Below, piece by piece: positions 7,264-14,489 of a stretch of 14,558 nt of DNA. The notes under the pieces are model-generated. The model made no database searches and had not been told where the DNA came from. It saw nothing but the letters and a program-made list of their open reading frames with translations. Position 1 is the stretch's first letter. The number at the start of each line of letters is the position of its first letter. The position numbers were made by a program, and so were the translations under genes. Source of the DNA: Nitrososphaerota archaeon (GTDB lineage: Archaea; Thermoproteota; Nitrososphaeria; Nitrososphaerales; Nitrosopumilaceae); assembly GCA_016126025.1 (NCBI GenBank), contig JAEFDA010000058.1:1-14558 (forward strand), written 5' to 3'.

Positions 7264-8916
7264 ATGCAAGACCGGCAGAGTACTAGATGGTCTGCCCGAC
7301 CCACAAGGACAGGAATAAGGCAGGCCAGTACACCCACCTCGTATGATAATGGGCTATCTTACTATATGGCCGGAAGGATACAGTCCGCATACATCAAGGG
7401 AAACATCCTGCAGGCGGTGGTGTCAGGCAACTCCAAGTACCGAGTGGAGATCAAGGATGCCGGTATCGAGGGGCTGGTTGGTGACTGTACCTGCGCATAC
7501 AACAGCAAGCACTACGGCATTTGCAAACACGTGGTGGCGGTTCTGATGCATCTTATGGATCATATAGAGGAGATGCTGGTCGAGGAAGACACCCGGGAAG
7601 CTACCATCAACTACATGATCGGCAAGATACCGACGGACGGAGCCCTAAAATTTCTAGCCGCCGTGATGACAGATGACGAGGAGGTACGCCAGCGATTCAT
7701 CAAGGAGTTTGACCTAGAGAACGTCCGGCTCCAAAGGGACTATCGCGCCGAAATAGACAGGATGTACAGGGATGCCGCCGAGGCAGATGGGAAGGTGTAC
7801 TCCAACTTAGACTTTGAGGGATACTTTACCAACGCCCGAGAAAGCCAGCATAGCGGTGAGATGGACAGCGCCACAATGATGTTCAGGGACATGTCTGAGA
7901 TAATATCAGAGCGCATGATAATGGTGGACGACTCTGACGGCTATTATTCGGACTGTTTTATCGAAGCTCTAGAGAATATGGTGGAGTCCATAATAAGGGA
8001 GAGGCTGCCGCCGGAGAAAAAGCGCGACCACGTGGCATACCTGCTGGGCAGGTTTGTTGCCGAGACCAGACCTAAATTTATCCCGCAGTACCGCAGTGCC
8101 CTCGAGAACATATGCACACAGAAAGCGGACCTCATGTATTGGCAGGAGCAGCTGGCACCGCATCTAAAATACATGATTGACTCAGGCAACACGCCCAAGA
8201 ACGCAGTGGACTTGGTGCTCATGCAGACCCACATACTGGAGGAGTTGGAAGATGCCGAGGAGTTGGCACTCATCCTGGCCAAGTTCCACCACCTGGACAA
8301 AAAGCTGTGCATAAGATACCTGGACGCGCTTAGACGCATAAACCCCAGTAAGGCTAGGCGGGCCGCACAGGAAGTCGTAGAAAAATATCCGGATGACACC
8401 GAGATAATTGAGAGAGCCTTTGAGTTTTATTCTAAATCGAGTCGCGGATACTCGGCCCTGCTAAGGCGGATGTTTGTAATGACCGGCGACTGGAAGCATT
8501 TTTTCAAGCTAAAGGAGGTGGCAAGGAACTGGGATGCAGAGGTAGCCAGCATAGTGAAAGAATGCGTTAAAAAATCTAATCCGATAAGGGCTGCCGAGAC
8601 CTATCTAAAAGAAGACATGGTGGCCGAAGCGATGAAGCTGCTAGAATCGCTGAACAGCCTAGAACTCTTCGAGACGTTCCGAACCAGACTTGCCCGCAGG
8701 TACCCGAGCAGATACTTTGCGGCGTATGGTCCCAAGATCATAGAAGAGGCTAGATCCAAAAAGAGCAAAAAGCACTACGATAGAATCCAAAGACACCTGA
8801 TCAGCCTAAAAGCCATCCCCGGCAGCGAGACGAAATATGCAAATATCAAGAATGCCATCAGAGAAGAAAACTCGACAAAACGCTCCCTGCTCAAGGTGCT
8901 AGACGAGATAGAGTAA
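7264..8916 (+). CDS. SWIM zinc-finger domain protein
   Basis: The 550-residue protein has a SWIM zinc finger near its N-terminus, with ligands C-x-C-x9-C-x-H at Cys75, Cys77, Cys87 and His89. It is preceded by the beta-rich lead-in typical of SWIM proteins (G-R-I-x-S-A-Y-I-K-G-N, about 37-47, then YRVEI at 59-63). SWIM domains are predicted to bind DNA or mediate protein contacts and are known from SNF2 ATPases and transposases. The remaining 450 residues look almost wholly helical, charged and repeat-like (helical-repeat scaffold), with no catalytic motif I can see. The ATG is the only one before the SWIM domain. The convergent neighbour is an SNF2 helicase, and SWIM proteins and SNF2 ATPases are known functional and genomic companions, so they may work together. 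Codons are visibly more A-rich (AGG, ATA, AAA) than in the adjacent operon. Confidence 0.85.
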   Translation: MQDRQSTRWSARPTRTGIRQASTPTSYDNGLSYYMAGRIQSAYIKGNILQAVVSGNSKYRVEIKDAGIEGLVGDCTCAYNSKHYGICKHVVAVLMHLMDHIEEMLVEEDTREATINYMIGKIPTDGALKFLAAVMTDDEEVRQRFIKEFDLENVRLQRDYRAEIDRMYRDAAEADGKVYSNLDFEGYFTNARESQHSGEMDSATMMFRDMSEIISERMIMVDDSDGYYSDCFIEALENMVESIIRERLPPEKKRDHVAYLLGRFVAETRPKFIPQYRSALENICTQKADLMYWQEQLAPHLKYMIDSGNTPKNAVDLVLMQTHILEELEDAEELALILAKFHHLDKKLCIRYLDALRRINPSKARRAAQEVVEKYPDDTEIIERAFEFYSKSSRGYSALLRRMFVMTGDWKHFFKLKEVARNWDAEVASIVKECVKKSNPIRAAETYLKEDMVAEAMKLLESLNSLELFETFRTRLARRYPSRYFAAYGPKIIEEARSKKSKKHYDRIQRHLISLKAIPGSETKYANIKNAIREENSTKRSLLKVLDEIE

Positions 8917-8929
8917 GGACGGATCGGCA

Positions 8930-11900
8930 TCAGATGCTGCGCAGTTGCAGACTGGGCACCTGGTACCCACACTCCGTCCGCACAGGAGAGAGCGCCTCGG
9001 CGGGGTTACGAATACGGCGGGGTTTTTCATCTCCCATCACATACAGGTAATAGTAGTTTCCCAATATCTTTGCCCGGAACCATTCGTTGAATGACAGGAC
9101 CACCGGCTCACCCGCCGGTTTTGCCAGTATATACCTAACAGTCCCAGTCTTGCCCGTTGACCTGATGTCAAAGCCATGGCCCTCGCCCCAAGCACACTTG
9201 GGTTTTCGTCCGGCGCGCCGCTCAAAGGCGATAGCCGCATCAAGGGCCCACCTAACCCGGGCCGCCTGCTCGTCAGGCCCTGGCACTATCCGGATTACGC
9301 CTACGATCGAGGGATCCTCCATGGTCAATGTACTGTCCATCTTTATCTGCATCCTCAGATCCTTTCTTGCGATTCTATACCTCCGGCGATCCTCGCGCTT
9401 GTTATAGATTGGTAGATCCACCTTGGACCCCCGGCGCTTGCGCGACAGCAGCCCCACCACATCATCGCAGATCTTCTCAAGTAGCGTATCCAGAGACGCC
9501 ATACCGTACCTCTGAGCTGCATCGGCCTGCTGCTTCCTCTCCGTGGTCAGCGTTTCCATGTAATCTTTCAAGAGTAGTGCAGACTTGGCCACCGCCCGCC
9601 CCTGCATACCGTTAGGGATGGCGGCGGGACGGCGGTATCTGGGATTAATCTCCAAGTCCAGCAGTATCGAGGGAGATACTGGCCGGATCTCCTCCGTTGC
9701 CGCATCCACCAGACACGCAAAAAGTCGCTTCCCGGCAGTCTGCTGGTATCCATCCGTCACCACCCCCTCGCAGAACACCAGGTGGCCATCCAGCCTTCCG
9801 GCCGGATCTACAAATACGCTTCCGGCCTTGGCATCCGCCAGGAAATTCTGTTCCGCCCAGTCCAGCACCGCAGCAAAGGCCGGATGCCCGAACGAGAACA
9901 GTTCAATGTCCGGATTCTTGTTCCTCACCATCTTATCAAAGGTGGCTTCGGGATACGAGAGGGGCAGTTCTGCCTCCTTCGGAGCCAGTCCGATCACGCT
10001 CTCGGGAAGATGTATGGAAACTACGTCCCCCTCCCCTTCCACGCGCCCGCCGGCGGCATCGGCTATGCTCCGGAAGATCTCTTCGGTGTAGTACGGGGCC
10101 AGCTGCTGCTCCCGGGCCCTCTCGCGCACGGCCCGGAGGGAAGCATGGTCCATATCCTTGGTCGCCAAGCCATCCTTCATGTGAGCCAATATTTGTCCAT
10201 TATCCAAAGACATCGAATCGGCCAGTTCCGCTATTATCTCCTTTTGGCGTCTGCTCCGAACGGTTGCATCAAGCAGCAGCTGTGAGAGGCTTTTTCCTGG
10301 CACTATGTCGCTTATGACGTCAAACACCTTGTCACTTCCCATGGCCTCCTTTATCTCCACCAGCTTGTTGAAGAGCGTCTGCATTATCTCCCCCTCCCGC
10401 GTGTCGGCGGCAACCATGTTGAATACACGGACGGGCAGTTTTTGGCCATACCGGTGTATACGGCCCATCCTCTGCTCCAGGCGATTGGGGTTCCATGGCA
10501 GATCGTAATTTATCATGAGATGGCAAAACTGTAGGTTTATCCCCTCCCCGGCGGCCTCGGTAGCCACCATGACACGGGTCTTGTATCGAAATACGGCCTC
10601 GGCATCCTTTCTCTCTACTGCCGGCATCGACCCATGTATCGTATTTACAGAATACCCCCACGAACTTATACGCTCCACCAGATAATCCAGCGTATCCTTC
10701 GACTCGGTGAACACCAGCATCTTTTCTCGAGGATGGCTGCGGCTCAGCGCTTTCATGGTGGCCCTCAGTTGGTTAAGCTTGGTCTCTGCATTGCTCTGGA
10801 TCACCTCCCCAGCCTTCTGTATGAGGCTATCCAGCGTCCTGATCTCGGCCCGCAGCTCACCTCGATTCTTGGCAACGCTGATAACCTCCCACCTTTTTTC
10901 CTCCCCCCAGCGCTCCGACTCGGCCATCTCGTCTATCTTTTCCATGTATTCGGCGGCATCGGCCGGAGGTCTAGCCTGTTCGTTCCGGGCCGCATCAGCA
11001 TCGCCCTCCAGCTCTGCCAACTTCTCTCGTCGCCTCTGTAGCGACTTCAGCAATGCGTATGCGCTGGAAGCAAATCTACGCTGCAGTATAATCAGGGCAA
11101 ACGTCACATTGTGATTTTTTGTGAACCGTGTGGCCAGGTTGTACTGCCTCTTGACATACCTGGACATCGAGTCGTACAGTATCTTCTCGGACGGAGACAT
11201 CTGCACGTCAGGGGTTTCAACAGTACGGGGCACGAACAGCGGGTTGTTCTCAAAGTCCACCATACCCTCCTTGGCGCGGCGCAGAAACAGCAGGTTGTCT
11301 TGCTTTTGTACGGACTCCTTCATCATGGAAGGATCCGCAAAGAATCCTGGCTCCAGCAAATCCATCAGAAGCCTAAAGTTTTGAGAATCGCCTTTGTGGG
11401 GCGTGGCCGTCAGAAATAACATGTGGCTGCTCATCAACGACAGCATCTCGCCCAGCCGGTAGCGCCGCGTCTTGGATGTGGTGTTGCCGTAAGTATAGGC
11501 GCTCATCTTGTGCGCTTCGTCTACAATTATAAGGTCAAATCGGATGTTCTTCATCGAATCCATCACGTCGGACTGCTTTGCAAAGTCTATGGACGTGACC
11601 AGCTGGTCCGCATCCCAGGCGCTTATGCCCCCGCTGGAGTCGAAATACTCCCGATCCACCACGTCGAAATACTCGTCAAACTTGTCATACAGCTCCCAAC
11701 GCCACTGCTCCTTGAGCTGGCCGGGGACAACGATCAGAATACGTTTAATCATCCCGCGCAGCTTCAGCTCCTTGATTGCCAGCCCGGCCATTATTGTCTT
11801 TCCTGCGCCGGGATCATGCGCCAACATGAACCTTATCCGCGGCCTCTTTAGCAGATGCCCGTACACGGCCTCTATCTGGTGTGGAAGCGGATCCACTTTG

Positions 11901-12037
11901 GAAACGCTCATTGCAAGCAGGGGATCAAACGAAAACGCGTGCCTGAACCTTTTTGCCTCCAACGCCAAAAACGCATGCTGCGGATTGGCCATCTGGCGGA
12001 ACTGCCTGGTTTTATTTATAGTCATTTTTGTCGCCAT
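8930..12037 (-). CDS. SNF2-type superfamily 2 helicase with C-terminal DUF3883 (NOV_C) domain
   Basis: Large (1035-residue) SWI2/SNF2-like ATPase expected to translocate on duplex DNA and remodel DNA-protein complexes. Helicase lobe 1 has motif I DPGAGKT (75-81), DEAH (173-176) and LTATP (209-213). A charged, probably coiled-coil insertion spans about 330-420. Lobe 2 has ATEAAGEGINLQ (492-503) and LEQRMGRIHRYGQ (520-532). Residues about 935-1015 match DUF3883: E-R-R-A-G-R-K-P, GHGFDIRS, then RYILAK, then NEWFRAKI and YYYLYV. In most relatives the RYI is followed by EVK; here it is LAK. This helicase-DUF3883 architecture is widespread in prokaryotes, often near defence genes. I chose the ATG at 12037; a GTG three codons upstream (12046) and an ATG at 12025 are alternatives. 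The gene is convergent with the SWIM gene, 13 bases apart. Confidence 0.9.
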   Translation of the reverse strand: MATKMTINKTRQFRQMANPQHAFLALEAKRFRHAFSFDPLLAMSVSKVDPLPHQIEAVYGHLLKRPRIRFMLAHDPGAGKTIMAGLAIKELKLRGMIKRILIVVPGQLKEQWRWELYDKFDEYFDVVDREYFDSSGGISAWDADQLVTSIDFAKQSDVMDSMKNIRFDLIIVDEAHKMSAYTYGNTTSKTRRYRLGEMLSLMSSHMLFLTATPHKGDSQNFRLLMDLLEPGFFADPSMMKESVQKQDNLLFLRRAKEGMVDFENNPLFVPRTVETPDVQMSPSEKILYDSMSRYVKRQYNLATRFTKNHNVTFALIILQRRFASSAYALLKSLQRRREKLAELEGDADAARNEQARPPADAAEYMEKIDEMAESERWGEEKRWEVISVAKNRGELRAEIRTLDSLIQKAGEVIQSNAETKLNQLRATMKALSRSHPREKMLVFTESKDTLDYLVERISSWGYSVNTIHGSMPAVERKDAEAVFRYKTRVMVATEAAGEGINLQFCHLMINYDLPWNPNRLEQRMGRIHRYGQKLPVRVFNMVAADTREGEIMQTLFNKLVEIKEAMGSDKVFDVISDIVPGKSLSQLLLDATVRSRRQKEIIAELADSMSLDNGQILAHMKDGLATKDMDHASLRAVRERAREQQLAPYYTEEIFRSIADAAGGRVEGEGDVVSIHLPESVIGLAPKEAELPLSYPEATFDKMVRNKNPDIELFSFGHPAFAAVLDWAEQNFLADAKAGSVFVDPAGRLDGHLVFCEGVVTDGYQQTAGKRLFACLVDAATEEIRPVSPSILLDLEINPRYRRPAAIPNGMQGRAVAKSALLLKDYMETLTTERKQQADAAQRYGMASLDTLLEKICDDVVGLLSRKRRGSKVDLPIYNKREDRRRYRIARKDLRMQIKMDSTLTMEDPSIVGVIRIVPGPDEQAARVRWALDAAIAFERRAGRKPKCAWGEGHGFDIRSTGKTGTVRYILAKPAGEPVVLSFNEWFRAKILGNYYYLYVMGDEKPRRIRNPAEALSPVRTECGYQVPSLQLRSI

Positions 12038-12094
12038 CTCATCCACTCGCGTGCTGCACCCACATACTAAGCACCGCTACTGTATGCAGGGTCG

Positions 12095-12106
12095 TAATTA
12101 AAATAT
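12095..12106 (-). promoter_or_regulatory. Possible TATA region for the SNF2 helicase gene
   Basis: The minus strand reads ATATTTTAATTA, the most AT-rich stretch upstream of the helicase. If used, transcription would begin near 12074, leaving a leader of roughly 30 bases. A weaker candidate (TTAGTATG, 12063-12070) would instead fit a nearly leaderless message. I cannot decide between them. Confidence 0.3.
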
Positions 12107-12299
12107 GTTTCGGTTGTTGATCTCCATTGTAAAAGAATATGATCGAAATGCTCAGTTGCAACACCACAAGTCAGATCAGAACATACACATGCTGCCGGGC
12201 GAAGTTTCGGAACGGTTTTCTAGTCTGGCTCCAGCGGAGTGGCGCGGCGATGAACTCCTGCTTTATGATGCCATGCTGTCTCGGGAGCAATACGACTAA
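12105..12299 (+). CDS. Doubtful small hypothetical protein
   Basis: An ATG-to-TAA frame encodes 64 residues (starting MFRLLISIVKEYDRN, ending acidic with REQYD). I recognise no family. For it: it lies in a gap between genes, so it is not a shadow of a coding strand, and its translation is neither repetitive nor Arg/Pro-rich. Against it: its codon use (TTG, GAA, GAT, TTT, CAA) is unlike the neighbouring genes, which favour G/C-ending codons, and there is no good TATA box about 26 bases upstream. Probably a chance frame, listed because it cannot be excluded. Confidence 0.2.
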   Translation: MFRLLISIVKEYDRNAQLQHHKSDQNIHMLPGEVSERFSSLAPAEWRGDELLLYDAMLSREQYD

Positions 12300-12422
12300 T
12301 GTAACATATTAGATCATACACAGTTGCTGGCTATACCCTGTCAGGCCACACCGTAGCTGGACTCCCCCACACCCCAATGTGGTAGAGCCAGCCGCTCTTG
12401 CGGAAGGAACCCATCAGCAACA

Positions 12423-12430
12423 GTTAAGTT
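12423..12430 (+). promoter_or_regulatory. Putative TATA box for the parvulin gene
   Basis: GTTAAGTT is centred about 26 bases before the ATG at 12453, fitting a leaderless transcript. It supports the internal ATG over the TTG at 12429, which would put the box across the start codon. Confidence 0.5.
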
Positions 12431-12452
12431 GCCTTCCCCCGTCGTCAGCTCG

Positions 12453-12731
12453 ATGGTCACCAAGATAAAGTGTTCGCACATTCTGGTCAAGAAGCAGGGG
12501 GAAGCCCTTCGGATACTGGAGAGGCTCAAGGGCCGGGAGAAGTTCGGCGACCTTGCCAAGGAGCTGTCGTTGGACACAGGTAGCGCCAGAAAGAACGGCA
12601 ATTTAGGGTATTTTGGCCGAGGTCGGATGGTAAAGCCATTCGAGGAGGCCGCCTTTGCGCTGAACGTGGGACAGACATCCGGACCGATTAAGACGGAGTA
12701 CGGATACCACATCATAAAGCGGACCGCGTGA
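12453..12731 (+). CDS. pinA: Single-domain parvulin peptidyl-prolyl cis-trans isomerase
   Basis: Small cytosolic rotamase that speeds cis-trans isomerisation of Xaa-Pro bonds and assists protein folding. The 92-residue product is a bare parvulin domain with no signal peptide or membrane segment. Family landmarks are CSHILVKK at 7-14 (His9), FGDLAKELS at 31-39, the LGYFGRGRMVKPFEEAAF block at 51-68, and YGYHIIKR at 83-90 (His86). It strongly resembles PinA of Cenarchaeum symbiosum, an archaeal parvulin whose structure has been studied; basic patches (Lys, Arg) are a feature of that protein too. The ATG was chosen because it gives the exact one-domain length and has a TATA box at the right distance; the frame extends eight codons further to a TTG at 12429 without support. 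It is convergent with the Hef-type helicase, 7 bases apart, and is likely monocistronic. Confidence 0.95.
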   Translation: MVTKIKCSHILVKKQGEALRILERLKGREKFGDLAKELSLDTGSARKNGNLGYFGRGRMVKPFEEAAFALNVGQTSGPIKTEYGYHIIKRTA

Positions 12732-12738
12732 GTGGCTC

Positions 12739-14241
12739 TCAGTTGAATGCATCCATGCCGGTCTGCACAGGCATGTTCTTATGATCCTTGAGTATGCCGG
12801 TGATCTTACGGGCCATAGTGCTAGCCGCCCTTACCTTTCTCTTGCTGATCCAGTAGTAGGTCTCATCTACCGTATTCTTTGCAATCAACACGATGAGCTT
12901 GCCGGTGTCCCTGCGGCCGGTGCGTCCCTTCCTCTGTACATACCGGATGGAGCTGGGGACGTTGTCGTAGAATATCACGTGGTTCACCTCGGCAATGTCT
13001 AGGCCCTCCTCACCTACTCTCGTGGCCACAAGCACGCGGTACTGGCCTTCGCGGAATTTTTGGACTGTCTCTATCTGCTTCTTTTGTTTCAGCCCGGTCT
13101 CGCCAGACTTGCCTATGAGGATTGCCGAGGGTATGCCCATCTGATTTAGGCTCTTATGGATGATATCCACCGAGTCACGATAGCTGGCAAAGATGAGAGC
13201 CTTGCCGGATATGCCTTCGATGATCTCGCGGAGCTTGAGAATCTTGGAGTGTTCCAAACCCCGAGCCTGCTCTGATTGGGCGGCGCGTATTGTCCTGGAG
13301 AACAGTGGGTCCGAGTCAAGCAGCGCCGCGGTTCCCGGCCCCCCTTTCTTTCTGGTGCGCTCGCAAAAATTCAGAAATGGCGTAATCCCGTGCGCCTCCA
13401 GCATGTTCAGCGCATAGTGTATGCGGATTGCCGTGAAGAGTGGAACGGCGGACCTCCGGTAGCGGTTCATTACCAGCGGCCGGATCTTCAGCAAGGCCGA
13501 GAGGGACGGTGAGGTCAGGTTCGTGAAGCCGTGGCTACGGAGCACCTCGTACCTGCGCGAGAGGGCCCCCTTCAGGTCCCTCTGCATGCGGACCATCGCC
13601 GGCGGCAGATCCACCATCACCCATTCAACGTCTGTGTCCTGTGTGTAAGGGCGGACATCAGAGCTATCCTCGGTGCGTTCGGTAACCCGAGAGGCGTGCA
13701 GGCGGGTCAGGATCTCTGTGGCCTTCGCCACCTCGCTGGGCAGCGTGGCGGTCATCCCCACCAGTCGGACGTCCCTTCCAACAAACTTCTGGGCGATTCC
13801 AGAATAGGCATAGTCCCCCACCATCCGGTGGACCTCATCGAATATCACCAAGGCGAACTGCGCTGGATGGATGAGCCCGCGGTCAAAGTCGTTGCGCGCT
13901 ATCTCTGGCGTGGCGCATATGACGCTGGCCATCCACCTCTTCTTCCTACGTGGCAGGGTGTCCTCGCCGGTTATTATGGATATGTCCTCTATGGTAAGGG
14001 CAGACTTTAGGAATGCATGGTGCTGGCCCGTCAGTACGCGTGTGGGCGCCAAGAAGAGCACCGCCCCGGTGCCCCTGGCCAGGTACTCGGCCATTACATG
14101 CAGCGCTATGGCGGTCTTGCCGAGGCCGGTGGGCAGCACTACGATGCTGTTCTCCCCCACAGCCTCTTGCGCCATGTTCATTTGATACTCTCGGTACTCT
14201 ACTGCATTCTTTCGGACGTACCTCCCCTCAACGTACCGCAC
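12739..14241 (-). CDS. hef: Hef/FANCM-type superfamily 2 helicase, helicase-only form
   Basis: Archaeal Hef unwinds and remodels stalled forks and branched DNA. This 500-residue protein has only the helicase part. Motif I is LPTGLGKT (36-43, Lys42), motif II DEVH (135-138), motif III TATLP (164-168), motif V ATRVGEEGLDI (406-416) and motif VI QRKGRTGR (436-443). The stretch NVPSSIRYVQRKGR (427-440) and EHSKILKLREI (330-340) are typical of Hef/FANCM. The insertion between lobes (about 215-330) is the DNA-binding thumb-like region. Euryarchaeal Hef continues into an XPF-like nuclease and HhH domain; here the protein stops shortly after lobe 2. The last residues, QTGMDAFN (493-500), look like a PCNA-interacting peptide. 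The start is a GTG at 14241, chosen because a TTTAATT box on the opposite strand lies 26 bases upstream and the Hef-like sequence begins there; the frame opens at a TTG at 14313. Confidence 0.9.
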   Translation of the reverse strand: MRYVEGRYVRKNAVEYREYQMNMAQEAVGENSIVVLPTGLGKTAIALHVMAEYLARGTGAVLFLAPTRVLTGQHHAFLKSALTIEDISIITGEDTLPRRKKRWMASVICATPEIARNDFDRGLIHPAQFALVIFDEVHRMVGDYAYSGIAQKFVGRDVRLVGMTATLPSEVAKATEILTRLHASRVTERTEDSSDVRPYTQDTDVEWVMVDLPPAMVRMQRDLKGALSRRYEVLRSHGFTNLTSPSLSALLKIRPLVMNRYRRSAVPLFTAIRIHYALNMLEAHGITPFLNFCERTRKKGGPGTAALLDSDPLFSRTIRAAQSEQARGLEHSKILKLREIIEGISGKALIFASYRDSVDIIHKSLNQMGIPSAILIGKSGETGLKQKKQIETVQKFREGQYRVLVATRVGEEGLDIAEVNHVIFYDNVPSSIRYVQRKGRTGRRDTGKLIVLIAKNTVDETYYWISKRKVRAASTMARKITGILKDHKNMPVQTGMDAFN

Positions 14242-14263
14242 GACACAACACCACAGACGCCGG

Positions 14264-14270
14264 TTTAATT
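14264..14270 (-). promoter_or_regulatory. Putative TATA box for the Hef-type helicase gene
   Basis: The minus strand reads AATTAAA, centred 26 bases before the GTG at 14241. This is the spacing of a leaderless archaeal gene and is the main reason for preferring that GTG to the TTG at 14313, whose reading frame would run through the box. Confidence 0.5.
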
Positions 14271-14461
14271 GGTTTGCTCCGGCAGGTCCCCCGCAAGAAT
14301 GTGGGCATCCCAAGGCTGAAAGGCAGCGGCATTTGAAACCTACAATATCCTATGAACGGTACATAAGGGTAACAATAGGCACAATGCGCTGTCAGGCGCC
14401 CGCATTCCCGAAGTAATCCAACCGCGCGCTGTTGCGGGAGGAACCAAACGGGGCAACAGGC

Positions 14462-14467
14462 AAATAG
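14462..14467 (+). promoter_or_regulatory. Possible weak TATA-like element for the dCMP deaminase gene
   Basis: AAATAG is centred about 25 bases before the TTG at 14490. The match is weak, and it is listed mainly because it falls at the same distance as the other promoters in this window. Confidence 0.3.
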
Positions 14468-14489
14468 GACATGCAGCGCCGGATGGTCG

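Larger units (their letters stand above)
12038..12452. other. Divergent intergenic region between SNF2 helicase and parvulin genes
   Basis: Just over 400 bases separate the two divergently read genes. The stretch holds the AT-rich box near 12100, one doubtful 64-codon frame on the plus strand (12105-12299) and the parvulin TATA box near 12426. I see no tRNA, repeat array or inverted-repeat terminator. It is locally more AT-rich than the genes on either side, as expected of a promoter region. Confidence 0.55.
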
